A stretch of 64,000 nucleotides of DNA from JAVVHH01 sp963835135 (GTDB lineage: Bacteria; Pseudomonadota; Alphaproteobacteria; Acetobacterales; Acetobacteraceae), in contig CAWIEF010000002.1 of assembly GCA_963835135.1 (NCBI GenBank), forward strand, positions 496,001 through 560,000, in the 5' to 3' direction. The notes beneath the pieces are model-generated. The model saw only the letters and a list, made by a program, of their open reading frames with translations. It was not told where the DNA came from and made no database searches. Both the position numbers and the translations under genes were made by a program. The stretch's first letter is position 1; each line of letters opens with the position of its first letter. Below are positions 28,501 through 36,894 of the stretch, one piece after another.

Positions 28501-28687
28501 CGCTGACACAGCGCCAGTAAGTTCCGCCATCCGTCGACTTCCAGACCCCACCGGCGCAGCCGCCGAAATAGAAGACCTGCTTGTCCACCGGATCGCCCGC
28601 TACCGCGACCACCCGCCCGCCCCGCGGCGGGCCGATACAGCGCCAAGCGAGGGCACCGAGATCTTCCCGCGTGATCCGCTCCGCCAA
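25550..28687 (-). CDS. large BNR/VPS10-like beta-propeller protein
   Basis: A 1045-residue protein of the sortilin/VPS10-like and xyloglucanase-like propeller group, often called glycosyl hydrolase. Many Asp-box repeats are visible: STDGGTYW, SEDAGRTW, TTDGGTSW, STDGGETW, SEDYGESW and RTRDGGRSW. The C-terminal third is a mixed region with RGLNRFVWDLRYPGP, then a helical end. There is no obvious signal peptide, although relatives are usually exported, so location is unclear. Related proteins without a signal form a separate group of unknown function. The gene lies inside the remnant-rich region but is intact. Confidence 0.82.
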   Translation of the reverse strand: MAERITREDLGALAWRCIGPPRGGRVVAVAGDPVDKQVFYFGGCAGGVWKSTDGGTYWRCVSDGFLGTAAIGALAVAPSDRNVIFAGTGETEIRIDVSYGDGVYKSEDAGRTWRHAGLRDSKHIGEIAIHPRNPDIAFAAALGDIFGPGEERGLFRTTDGGTSWQRVLFRDADTGCVDVCLDAGNPRVVFASLWQTRRNFWNLSSGGPGSGLFRSTDGGETWEEISRRPGLPGGMLGKIGVSVSPARTGRVWALVEAVDEQTGLYRSEDYGESWKLVSASRDLMHRPWYYTHVFADPAHADTVYVNNLQMWRSTDGGAQFSEILTPHGDNHDLWIDPADPRRMIQGNDGGANVSFNGGETWSTIYNQLTAQFYRIATDNRSPYNVYGTQQDNTAIAVPSASIWGAITLGDCFYPGSGESGFIAVKPDDDDVVFHGAVGSSPGGAGALQRWDRRVDQIQLVNVWPEESTGIAPADMRYRFAWTFPLVFSPHDPDLLYAGGNHVFRTWDGGIHWEEMSPDLSLNEKTRQAPSGGPITRESAGAEVHATCASIAPSPHRTGEIWASTDDGLVHVTRDDGASWTNVTPPDLPELAYVGCVEPSAHDADTVYVAATRYKLADYRPYLFRTRDGGRSWARIEENFPANEITRVIRADPVRPGLLFVGTETGVFVSLDDGAHWERAPGRLPTVPVYDLQIKAGDLVAGTHGRSFWILDDITPLRALPGPEGVQLLPPREAVRFKLHFAALRGMRAGTSTALAFGIGGGITTHELPGGGTRREHLDVGENPPLGALLHYWLPAADAEPVMIVIADAAGAEVTRFRSDDEDVAASKRPTTRRGLNRFVWDLRYPGPAKLDKTLMPATDALASDGDSPAGPYAVPGNYQVTLTAGNETRSANLVVRANPNVTATAADYQAQFTLLTALTDALSRLHGAVNRIRRLKGGLGGATPDLAERAEKARDALEAIEGVLVDIRRRSPRDVLRHPAGLNDTLADLIAGVGIADMAPTEPHAAVSRDVISKVTGEIGRLETLATGEVAVVRRAIAAAAAKAE

Positions 28688-28751
28688 CCATCGTCTCCCA
28701 TCGCTGTCCGGTCAGACTACGGCTCCACCCCACCCACGCAACCCCTCCGTC

Positions 28752-29641
28752 GGGCTCTGTTGCAATCTGCCGGAAGGGGGCGAGGGATGTCGGCGGAACA
28801 AAGAGGTTGATCACGCTGCTTGGTGGTCTAGCCGCGTGGTGATGAGCCGAACGGCTTCGGACAGAGCGGAAGCGCCGAGGCCGAAGGCGCGCTCGACAAG
28901 GCGTGCCTCGCCGCAGATGTCGCCTGTGATGTTGAAAGCGTCGGCCTGGCCTTTGCGTAATGCCCGCATCACCTCAAAGCCTTTGATCGTTGCGTAGGCT
29001 GTTTTCAGCGTCTTGAAGCCGCGGACAGGACGGATCAACTGCTTCAGCTTGCCGTGGTCGGCCTCGACCACGTTGTTCAGGTACTTGACCTGACGATGGA
29101 CGGTGGCCCCAGGGCATTTGCCTTCCTTCTTCAACTCGGCAAGCGCCGCGGCATAGGTCGGTGCCTTGTCTGTGTTGATAACGGTTGGCTTGTCCCAGTC
29201 GTTCAGACCATTCAGCGCCTTGCCGATAAAGCGCTTCGCTGCGGCGGTATTGCGTGTCGGCGAGAGATAAAAGTCGATGGTGTTGCCGAACTTGTCGACG
29301 GCTCGATAAAGATAGGTCCACTGGCCGCGGACTTTGATGTAGGTCTCGTCAACGCGCCAGCTCGTCAATCTCGGCCGACGCCACTGCCAGCGCAGGCGTT
29401 TCTCGATCTCCGGCGCATACTTCTGAACCCAGCGATAGATCGTGCTGTGATCGACCGAGACGCCGCGCTCACCCATCATCTGCTCGAGGTCGCGATAGCT
29501 CACGCCGTAACGACAATACCACCGGACCGCCCAGAGTACGATCTCACCCTCGAAGTGACATCCCTTAAAGTCCGACACGCGCTCGCCCTGTCCAGTCCAA
29601 ACCCATCACGCCGCCTGCCACGAGGGTTTGCAACAGAGCCC
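28752..29641 (-). mobile_element. IS6-family insertion sequence, complete
   Basis: An element of about 890 bp bounded by perfect 14-bp terminal inverted repeats, GGGCTCTGTTGCAA (28752-28765) and its complement (29628-29641), enclosing one intact transposase gene. The 8-base flanks (left CTCCGTCG or one base offset, right GCTTGAG) do not match, so no target duplication is present. That suggests rearrangement after insertion. Confidence 0.88.
28811..29578 (-). CDS. IS6-family transposase
   Basis: A 255-residue transposase that appears functional. The DDE catalytic residues are Asp77 (WRVDETY), Asp137 (NTDKAP) and Glu172 (VVEADHG). The N-terminal helix-turn-helix spans about residues 25-55 (SYRDLEQMMGERGVSVDHST), and the C-terminus has KTLKTAYATIKGFEVMRAL. 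Length is normal for the family. IS6 elements move by replicative transposition and form cointegrates. Confidence 0.93.
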   Translation of the reverse strand: MSDFKGCHFEGEIVLWAVRWYCRYGVSYRDLEQMMGERGVSVDHSTIYRWVQKYAPEIEKRLRWQWRRPRLTSWRVDETYIKVRGQWTYLYRAVDKFGNTIDFYLSPTRNTAAAKRFIGKALNGLNDWDKPTVINTDKAPTYAAALAELKKEGKCPGATVHRQVKYLNNVVEADHGKLKQLIRPVRGFKTLKTAYATIKGFEVMRALRKGQADAFNITGDICGEARLVERAFGLGASALSEAVRLITTRLDHQAA

Positions 29642-29870
29642 GCTTGAGTTCATGCGATCTCGAAATCTTCGCTGCGTAGCAGGGAGACCATGAGGGCCCC
29701 GAGAATACGATCGTCCGCCTGCCAAAACATTACAGGATGATCGTCATGATGCCTCCCGGGAGAACTATTATACGCGAGGCGATCTCAGTCGCGCTCGTCA
29801 GGCTGAGCACCTGGAGGCGAACTGCGGCAGTGCCGAGTTTGAGAAGAACCCGGCAGCAAGCGGTTCCTTG

Positions 29871-31592
29871 ATGTCCGACTACACACAGGGTGAGGGAATT
29901 CTTGGGGCGGTCGTGCCCGTCATCGTACTCCTGGCGCTCGGCATCCTGGCGGCCACCGGCTCACGCGCATTTCGGGTGAATCCCATCGTAGGCTACCTTG
30001 CGCTCGGAATGGCTCTCTCGGCCGCTAAGCTCGACCAACTGATCACGGCAAACTCGATCGCGGTGTTGGCAGAGCTGGGGACCGTCTTCCTGCTGTTCGA
30101 TATCGGCCTGCATTTCTCCATTCGGCACGTGCGGGCGCATGCGCTCGACATCTTTGGCTTTGGGACGGTTCAAGTCTTGCTTGGTACGGCCGGTCTTGCG
30201 GCACTGACTAGCCTGTCCGGCATGGATCCGGGGACGGCGTTGCTGGTAGGGGCTACGTTGTCGCTGTCCTCGACCGCCGTCGTCGCCGGGCTGATCGCCG
30301 AGCGGCACCAGCAGAACTGCCCGGTCGGATTGACGGGAACGGCGATCCTGGTGTTTCAGGACGTTGCCGCCATCTTCATTCTGATCGTCGCGACAGCGCT
30401 TGGAACGAACCAGTCCTTAGTCGGTGCAGCGGGGCTCGCGCTGGCCAAGGCCGTTGCCGCCGTTGGCATCGCCACTTTGCTGGCGCGCGTGGTGGTCCGA
30501 CCGCTATTCCATTTGATCGCCAGCACTCGGAACGAGGAGGTGTTCACCGCGGTAGCCCTGCTCGTCGCATTGACGACTGCTTGGGCGACAGGGGAGGCTG
30601 GCCTCTCGTTGACGCTGGGTGCTTTTCTGGGCGGCATGGTGATCGCGGAGACCCCCTATCGTCCGGTAATTCAGTCTGAAATTCGGCCGTTTCGGGGATT
30701 GCTGCTGAGCTTCTTCTTCATAAGTGTCGGCAGGTCGCTCGATCGAGCGGTGCTGTTGCACGACCTTCCGGCGGTCCTCGGTGTCGCCGTGGTCATCCTC
30801 GTCGCTAAGATCGTGCTCAACGGCGCGGCTAGCCTGATCTTCCGTTGGTCGGTGCCCGGCAGCACGCAACTGGGCTTCCTGCTCGCCCAGGGCTCCGAAT
30901 TCGCCTTCGTCATTTTCGGTCTGGAGAGCGTGCGGCAACTCGTCGGGCTACGGGACACCTCGGTGCTGATCGCGGCCGTGGCGCTCACCCTGGCGATGAC
31001 GCCCTCTCTTGCCGGTCTCGGTCGCTGCCTGGCGGGACGCATGCGGCGGCAGTTGGATTCCGCTGCCGATCCCGAGATGCTCGAACAGGATCTGCCCGGC
31101 CCCGTCTTCATCACCGGCATGGGACGGCGGGGCCGGGCAGTCGCCGACGCGCTGAGGGAGTTCGGCATCGGCTACGCGGCGTTGGAACACGACGAGCGGC
31201 GTCTTCGCGAGGCAGTGGCGGATGGTTATGACGTCGTGTTCGGGGACATCGGCGATCCCAAGATATGGGACGCCCTGGCGCTGGGTGGCCGCAAAGTTAA
31301 CGTGCTTACTGCTCCGAAGCTGGAGATTGCCTCCCAGCTCACTCCGCTGGCACGAACCTTCTTCCCGAACCTGCGTCGGATCGCAGCGGTAAGCGACGCC
31401 AACGAAGGAGCGGATTTTGCAGCTGCGGGCTTGGTGCCGATCGTCGATGCCGGACCCATCCCGGGTATGGCGTTGGCGGCTGCGGTGCTGGCGGAGCTAG
31501 GGATTGATAAGGGCCTGATCGAAGCTTGGGCTGCGCGCCATCTTGCCAGTGCACCTAGCAGCAGTGCGGCGGTGGCGGCCGCTGCGGTCTAG
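29871..31592 (+). CDS. cation:proton antiporter, Kef/CPA2 family, with TrkA-N domain
   Basis: A 573-residue protein. About 12 membrane helices cover residues 10-385 with the CPA2 motifs FLLFDIGLHF and LSLSSTAVVAGLI. A cytosolic Rossmann TrkA-N domain follows from about residue 405 (VFITGMGRRGRAVADAL) with conserved acidic residues later (VFGDIGDP). The family exchanges K+ or Na+ for H+. The start is ATG 29871; a TTG directly before it opens the same frame. It is intact inside the accessory region, with 229 non-coding bases before it. Confidence 0.9.
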   Translation: MSDYTQGEGILGAVVPVIVLLALGILAATGSRAFRVNPIVGYLALGMALSAAKLDQLITANSIAVLAELGTVFLLFDIGLHFSIRHVRAHALDIFGFGTVQVLLGTAGLAALTSLSGMDPGTALLVGATLSLSSTAVVAGLIAERHQQNCPVGLTGTAILVFQDVAAIFILIVATALGTNQSLVGAAGLALAKAVAAVGIATLLARVVVRPLFHLIASTRNEEVFTAVALLVALTTAWATGEAGLSLTLGAFLGGMVIAETPYRPVIQSEIRPFRGLLLSFFFISVGRSLDRAVLLHDLPAVLGVAVVILVAKIVLNGAASLIFRWSVPGSTQLGFLLAQGSEFAFVIFGLESVRQLVGLRDTSVLIAAVALTLAMTPSLAGLGRCLAGRMRRQLDSAADPEMLEQDLPGPVFITGMGRRGRAVADALREFGIGYAALEHDERRLREAVADGYDVVFGDIGDPKIWDALALGGRKVNVLTAPKLEIASQLTPLARTFFPNLRRIAAVSDANEGADFAAAGLVPIVDAGPIPGMALAAAVLAELGIDKGLIEAWAARHLASAPSSSAAVAAAAV

Positions 31593-31765
31593 CAATGGGA
31601 TGACAGATGATCCCGACACATCCTGGACAGCTTGCTTGGCACTCTAATCAATATGCTTGTAGCGGCTGATGACCATCCTGCGATTGCGATAAACTGGGCC
31701 GCAGCCCGCAAGATTATTCTCGGCTCGGACGGCACGATGAAGCACATTCACCTCGGGATCCCGAC

Positions 31766-32295
31766 ATGGCCCAAAACGATCTCCAAATCCTTCGGACTGC
31801 CCGCCTGCGAAACCTCAGCAGCCTTGGTGCGGATGCAACGCGGGACATCTCCGCTGCAATGACGGCATTACTGACGGATGTGTTCGCAGTATCCTGAAGA
31901 CGAAAAACTTTCATTGACACATGTCCGGTCCTTATTTCCGCGACTATCACCTTTCGTTGGACGAACAATCCGACCAACGCATTGCGATGACCGATGTCAT
32001 TGCGGAGCGAGTGCGCAAGATCGGGGGGACTACGCTGCGTTCCATCGGTCAGGTGAGTCGTCAACAGCGCATCCTGGATAACGATGCCGACTTCGCCGCG
32101 CCGGAAGCGATGCTGGCCGAACTCCGGGACGACAACCGTCAGCTTCTCAAGGAGATTCGCCTCCTACACGGCCTGTGTGACGAGGGCGGTGACGTGGCCA
32201 GCGCGAGCGTGCTCGAAACATGGATCGACGAGGCGGAACGGCGCATCTGGTTTCCGTACGAAGCTGGCCGTGGCGCGGACAACAACGCGGGTTAG
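31766..32295 (+). pseudogene. dps: Dps/ferritin-like DNA-protection protein, broken
   Basis: From ATG 31766 the frame reads TARLRNLSSLGADATRDISA and ALLTDVFAVS, then hits a stop at 31895-31897. The continuation (LKTKNFH, stop, HMSGPYFRDYH) lies in the other frame, so one base has been lost near 31892. The conserved Trp codon of FHWH is TGA at 31915-31917. Downstream of ATG 31921 the rest of Dps is intact (LDEQSDQRIAMTDVIAERVRK, WIDEAERRIWF). Two lesions in the ferroxidase region make a functional protein unlikely. Confidence 0.82.
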
Positions 32296-32324
32296 AACGC
32301 TCGCCCTCGACGAAGGAGCAGATA

Positions 32325-32545
32325 ATGCTGCTCACAGGATTACACCACGTTGCCGCCATCTCGTCCGATCCAACAGCCAACCGTGCGTTCTATGCCGGGT
32401 TGCTGGGATGCAGCTGGTCAAGAAGACGGTAAACCAGGATGATCTAAGCTAAGCGCTTACCACCTCTTCTATGCGGATGGGCTCGCGACACGCCGCACCG
32501 ATCTAACCTTCTTCGGCTTCCACTCGGCCCGAAGTCTCACGAGAC
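32325..32545 (+). pseudogene. VOC/glyoxalase-type ring-cleaving dioxygenase remnant
   Basis: ATG 32325 has a good GGAG site and begins LLTGLHHVAAISSDPTANRAFYAGLLG, the N-terminus of VOC-fold dioxygenases. The next block MQLVKKTVNQDDLS is in a second frame and AYHLFYADGLATRRTDLTFFGF in a third, so two frameshifts lie near 32408 and 32450. The remaining four fifths of the gene are missing. Its 3' end overlaps the AraC remnant on the other strand. Confidence 0.72.
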
Positions 32546-33604
32546 CGGCAGCGTCATATGCATCACCCTGCGCGTCGCCGGCCCACGCGCGTTCGCACCC
32601 CTTCCCACGCACTCGAGCCGGAGCGAGATTCGGCCGATCCCTTTGGTATCTCGCCCCGGCGCGTCGGCACCGCTGCCAGCTCGCGGGGGTGTCCCCAGCG
32701 AGGCGCTTGAAGACGGTCGAAAAGTGCGATTGGGTCTGGAAGCCGACGCTGAGCGCGACCTCAACGATCGACGCGTCCGTACTGGTAAGCAGATGCTTAG
32801 CATATTCGATCCGATGCTGCAGCAGATAGTCATGTGGACTGCACCCTGTGGCCGCCCGGAACTGGGCTGCAAAATGCATTCGGGACAAACCTGCCGCTTC
32901 AGCAAGGTCAGCCAGCGTAATCGGCTCGGCAATGTTAGCGACAAGATGCTCACCCGGCGCAGCCGCCACTTGGGAAGCGCTCCGACGCGCGACGTCTGCG
33001 CACGTGCCGCCAACGCCCGCATCAGGATTGTCTGGCCTACGCTCGCGGCATAGAAAGGGTCGCCGCCGTTGAACTCGTCTGTCAGTGCGCGCGAGAGCTG
33101 GGCAGCCAAATTGTCACGAACGAGCAGGTCGCGGATCCGACGTTCCCCGGTTGGCACACCGTCACTGCGTTGCAGGCCAGCCGCTCCTCGGCGATCGCGC
33201 ACATAGCCAACCGCAACGTGGAAGTGAATGAATTCGCAGGGAGAAGCAAATTCAGCTTCGACGGCCTGACCCGGTTCGCTGACATGCACCATACCGGTAG
33301 GCATGGTGCCCTCAAAGATCGTGTTGTTGATGGTTCCTAGTGTCATGCGGACCGGTCGTAGTGCGATCGCGACAACGTATTGGTCATTTGGCACGATGCT
33401 GCGCTCGCGCCGCACTATCGTTCTCTCGTCAGTCCAGCAGGATGCTTTGATGCCGGCGTATTTCGTTGAACTTTTGTCTACGGTCGCTTGCTCACGCCAC
33501 ACCTGCTCCCGGGATAGCGACGACGGCCCAGACGACCGCCGCAAGCCTGCGACATCAGGCCATGCGCTCGGGGAAGATTCGACGGTGATGGCTTCGACTT
33601 GCAC
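32469..33604 (-). pseudogene. AraC family transcriptional regulator, frameshifted
   Basis: The N-terminal sensor half (from GTG 33604, including VVAIALRPVRMTLG and CEFIHFHVAVGYV) reaches SRVGALPKW, then loses homology. The C-terminal double HTH continues in another frame: HLVANIAEPITLADLAEAAGLSRMHF and VALSVGFQTQSHFSTVFKRLAGDTPASW. One frameshift near 32970 separates the effector and DNA-binding parts. Either the gene is dead or the C-terminal half is made separately, since a GTG at 32969 could start it. Confidence 0.78.
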
Positions 33605-33919
33605 TGCTGTGCTCCGTTTTTTGCGGACGTGGCCTAACCTCCCCTTCAAGCGGATCGGTCATGCCGCCTCCGATTGCGACCAGCCCATCCTGCGCGTTGC
33701 GTCAGCCGAACGCTTGTTATCGGTGGTAAGCGACGGTTAAACGTTGCAACACCCCGTGCGATGGTGTGAGGCGTACTATGGAAGCGTGCGGTCAACCAGC
33801 CGGGCACAAAACCACTGCGGATGGCAATCTCAGTAGTAGTGCTAGAAATGTGGTATACCGTTTGCCGGCTACGAGCCTAGGTAGCTGGCCATCGGCGTTT
33901 CGAGACTGAACAACAAACA
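33605..33919. other. non-coding stretch, no feature seen
   Basis: This 315-base gap separates the broken AraC gene from the large regulator that reads away from it. I see no convincing small gene, inverted repeat or RNA. It presumably holds the promoters of the two divergent genes. Confidence 0.5.
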
Positions 33920-36757
33920 GTGGATCCGCCTTCTCCTCAACCCGGTATGGACGTGACCTTCGGGCCGTTTCGTTTAATGGTGGGCGAGCGTCTGTTGCTG
34001 CGGAACGGTGAGACTGTAGCAATCGGTGCCCGCACGCTTGACCTGCTGATCGCGCTTACAGAACGCCCAGGTCAGGTGCTGATCCGGCAGGATCTGATGG
34101 ACCGAGTTTGGCCGACCATCACGGTCGAGGAAAGCAACCTTCGCGTCCAAATTGCCGGCCTGCGTCGTTTGCTGGGAGATGGTGTGGACGGGGCACGTTA
34201 CATTACGACAATACCGGGCCGCGGTTATTGCTTTGCTACGCCAGTTCAATGCGTTGAAGCCGGACCAACTCCTGCCCACAAGAGCAGTGTTCCCGTTCAA
34301 ACCGATCCGTTGCCGCCGCCCCTGGCGAGCATGGTGGGGCGGGAGGATGCCATTGACGAGATCGCATCACTACTCATGGCACACCGTTTCGTCACCATCC
34401 TCGGACCCGGTGGCATCGGCAAGACCACCGTTGCGATCCCGGTCGGACGCGTTCTGGTTGCCTCGTTTGCCGGGGCCGTCAAGCTGGTGGATTTGGGCCT
34501 CGTCAGCGATCCCTGTCTTGTTGCAAGCGCGGTGGCCACGACGCTCGGCTTGCTTGTGCAATCGAGTGATCCGCTCTCGACGCTCATTAGCTACCTACGC
34601 GATAGGCGCATGCTCCTCATCCTTGATAGCTGCGAGCACGTCATTGATGCCGTTGCAGGAGTGGTCGAGACCATTCATCGCAGCGCCCCCCAGGTGCACA
34701 TCCTCGTCACAAGCCGTGAGATCATGCGCGCGCAAGGTGAGTTCGCCTACCGGCTTCCACCCCTTGCAACACCCCCGACCGGTGTAAGTCTCACGGCGGC
34801 GCAAGCGATGTCCTTCGCCGCCATACGCCTGTTCGTTGCGCGAGTTACCGCGACTAAGCACGATTTCGCGTTGACCGATGTCAACGCGCCAGTCGTGGCC
34901 GAAATCTGCAACAAGCTGGACGGCATGGCGCTGGCGATCGAGCTAGTGGCCGGCCGGGTGGACGCATTCGGCGTGCAGCAGATTGCGCAGCTGCTTGAGG
35001 GACAGTTCACTCTGCTTTGGCACGGGCGGCGAACTGCACCGCCCCGTCACCAGACACTAACCGCGACGCTCGACTGGAGCTATGATCTGCTTGCCCCCCC
35101 GGAGCAGGTGATGCTCCAACGTTTATCGGTATTCTTCGGGTATTTTACGCTCAAGGCTGCCGAGGCGGTGATGTTCGGCCCGGGGGGTGCGTCGGTGCTG
35201 GATGGGCTAGCCACCCTCATTGATAAATCCATGGTTGTGGCTGACACACGCAGGCATCCCGCCCTTTATCGCCTCCTCGACACCACGCGCGCCTATGCCG
35301 GAAACAAGCTTGGTGGCAGCGGCCAGGGCAGTGATGTCGCGAGACGGCACGCCGAGTTCTTCGCAGGCTTCCTTTCCGAGCTGAACGAGAAGTCGGGCGA
35401 CCTGTCTTCGGCACAGACCTTCAACTTGTATGCGGGGCACCTCGGCAACGTCCGGTCCGCGCTTCAATGGAGTTTCGGGCCAGACGGCGATCTCGGCGTC
35501 GGCACGGCGCTGGCGACCGGCGCGTCGCGGATGTTTCTACAATTGTCCCTACTGACAGAATGCCATTTCTGGTCCGCTCGCGCCATCGCAGCGCTCGACG
35601 ACACCACCTTGAGCACGCGCCGTGAACTGGAGCTCCAAGCATCGCTCGCGCAGTCGATTATGTTTAGCAAGGGCAACGGAGAAGAGGTGCGAACCGCATT
35701 GTTTCGCGGTCTAGAACTTGCGGAGCGCTTGGAAGAACGACACCTCCAGTTACAGTTGCTCAGCAGTCTGCACATCTTTCACGGGCGGATCGGCCACTTT
35801 ACCACGTCGATGACCTTCGCCCAGAAGAGTATTCTCGTTGCCGAGGCACTCGGGGATGCCGGCGGGATCGCCGCCGCGCACTCGTTTCTCGGGATCTCAT
35901 TGCATTTCGCGGGAAATTATGGCGAAGCTCAGGAACATCTCGAAATTGCGCTGTCGCTGGACAAAGCGGCCGACGCTAAACATTTCAGAGTAGATCACCG
36001 CAGTCGAGCCAGCATCGCCCTGGCACGAACTCTGTGGTTACAGGGTCGATGTGCTGAGGGTGTTGCGTTGGCCGAACACACGGAGCGCGGCGCGGTTCGG
36101 CTTGAACATCCAGTCACCGTTTGCATCGTCATGATCTTGGCGATGAGCATTCATCTTTGGAGCGGTGATTGGACCCGAGCGTCAGATGGCATTCGCCAAT
36201 TCATCGAGCACGTCGAGCGACATTCAATGGTGCCCTATTACGCCGTAGGAAGCGGCTTCAAGGGTGAACTGATGGTTCGGAACGGTGATGCAGCAATCGG
36301 TGTCGCGACGCTGCAAACAGCCCTCGCCGCCCTGCATCGAGACCGTTACGAGCTGATGACAACCGTTTTCCTGTGTGCGATTGCGGAGGGGCAAGCTCGG
36401 CTTGGCCAATCGGATGCGGCATTGGCCACGATCGAAGGCGCGATCGGGGGCGTTGAGGCGATGGGAAATCACTTCTTGCTGCCCGAATTGTTGCGTATAA
36501 AGGGCGAATTACTCGCCGAGCGCTCCGCCGTAGATGCAGAAATTGTCCTCACGCGATCGTGGACCATAGCCCAAGCGCAGGGCGCCGTTTCCTGGCAACT
36601 CCGGACCGCGGTGAGCCTTGCTCGCCTGTTTGCAGTCGCGGGCCGTGGCAACGAGGCGAAACGTCTACTGAATGATGCGCTTGGCCGGGTAGCGGAATGC
36701 ACCGACACCGCTGACATGCGCACTGCGCGACGGCTGTTTGCCGATCTCGAGAAATAG
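33920..36757 (+). CDS. winged-helix / NTPase / TPR transcriptional regulator
   Basis: A 945-residue regulator. Residues 10-105 form an OmpR/PhoB-type winged helix (FGPFRLMVGERLLLRNGE, then RVWPTITVEESNLRVQIAGLRR and YITTIPGRGYCF). An NB-ARC/AAA-type NTPase follows with Walker A LGPGGIGKTTVA near residue 170, Walker B LLILDSCEHV and the sensor-like LVTSREIM. A long helical TPR-like region from about residue 480 ends the protein. This design occurs in large ATP-dependent activators of the CadC/LuxR-like kind. GTG 33920 is used as the start; ATG 33947 is equally possible. It lies inside the region between the two IS6 ends; its target is unknown. Confidence 0.85.
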   Translation: MDPPSPQPGMDVTFGPFRLMVGERLLLRNGETVAIGARTLDLLIALTERPGQVLIRQDLMDRVWPTITVEESNLRVQIAGLRRLLGDGVDGARYITTIPGRGYCFATPVQCVEAGPTPAHKSSVPVQTDPLPPPLASMVGREDAIDEIASLLMAHRFVTILGPGGIGKTTVAIPVGRVLVASFAGAVKLVDLGLVSDPCLVASAVATTLGLLVQSSDPLSTLISYLRDRRMLLILDSCEHVIDAVAGVVETIHRSAPQVHILVTSREIMRAQGEFAYRLPPLATPPTGVSLTAAQAMSFAAIRLFVARVTATKHDFALTDVNAPVVAEICNKLDGMALAIELVAGRVDAFGVQQIAQLLEGQFTLLWHGRRTAPPRHQTLTATLDWSYDLLAPPEQVMLQRLSVFFGYFTLKAAEAVMFGPGGASVLDGLATLIDKSMVVADTRRHPALYRLLDTTRAYAGNKLGGSGQGSDVARRHAEFFAGFLSELNEKSGDLSSAQTFNLYAGHLGNVRSALQWSFGPDGDLGVGTALATGASRMFLQLSLLTECHFWSARAIAALDDTTLSTRRELELQASLAQSIMFSKGNGEEVRTALFRGLELAERLEERHLQLQLLSSLHIFHGRIGHFTTSMTFAQKSILVAEALGDAGGIAAAHSFLGISLHFAGNYGEAQEHLEIALSLDKAADAKHFRVDHRSRASIALARTLWLQGRCAEGVALAEHTERGAVRLEHPVTVCIVMILAMSIHLWSGDWTRASDGIRQFIEHVERHSMVPYYAVGSGFKGELMVRNGDAAIGVATLQTALAALHRDRYELMTTVFLCAIAEGQARLGQSDAALATIEGAIGGVEAMGNHFLLPELLRIKGELLAERSAVDAEIVLTRSWTIAQAQGAVSWQLRTAVSLARLFAVAGRGNEAKRLLNDALGRVAECTDTADMRTARRLFADLEK

Positions 36758-36851
36758 GGCAACTGTACCATACGGAAAAATCGAGCCGTCGCATGGAAAA
36801 GCGACCACTTGACCGGTATGTCTGGGTGTAGACTGCGGCCATGTTCGCCGA

Positions 36852-36894
36852 GCCGACATCCCTCGCCCCCTTCCGGCAGATTGCAACAGAGCCC
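36852..36894. repeat. solitary 43-bp end of the IS6 element
   Basis: These 43 bases are an exact inverted copy of the left end of the complete IS6 element (28752-28794), including its terminal repeat. Nothing else of the element is present, so it is a deletion remnant. A serine recombinase coding sequence starts abruptly at its outer edge. Confidence 0.88.
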
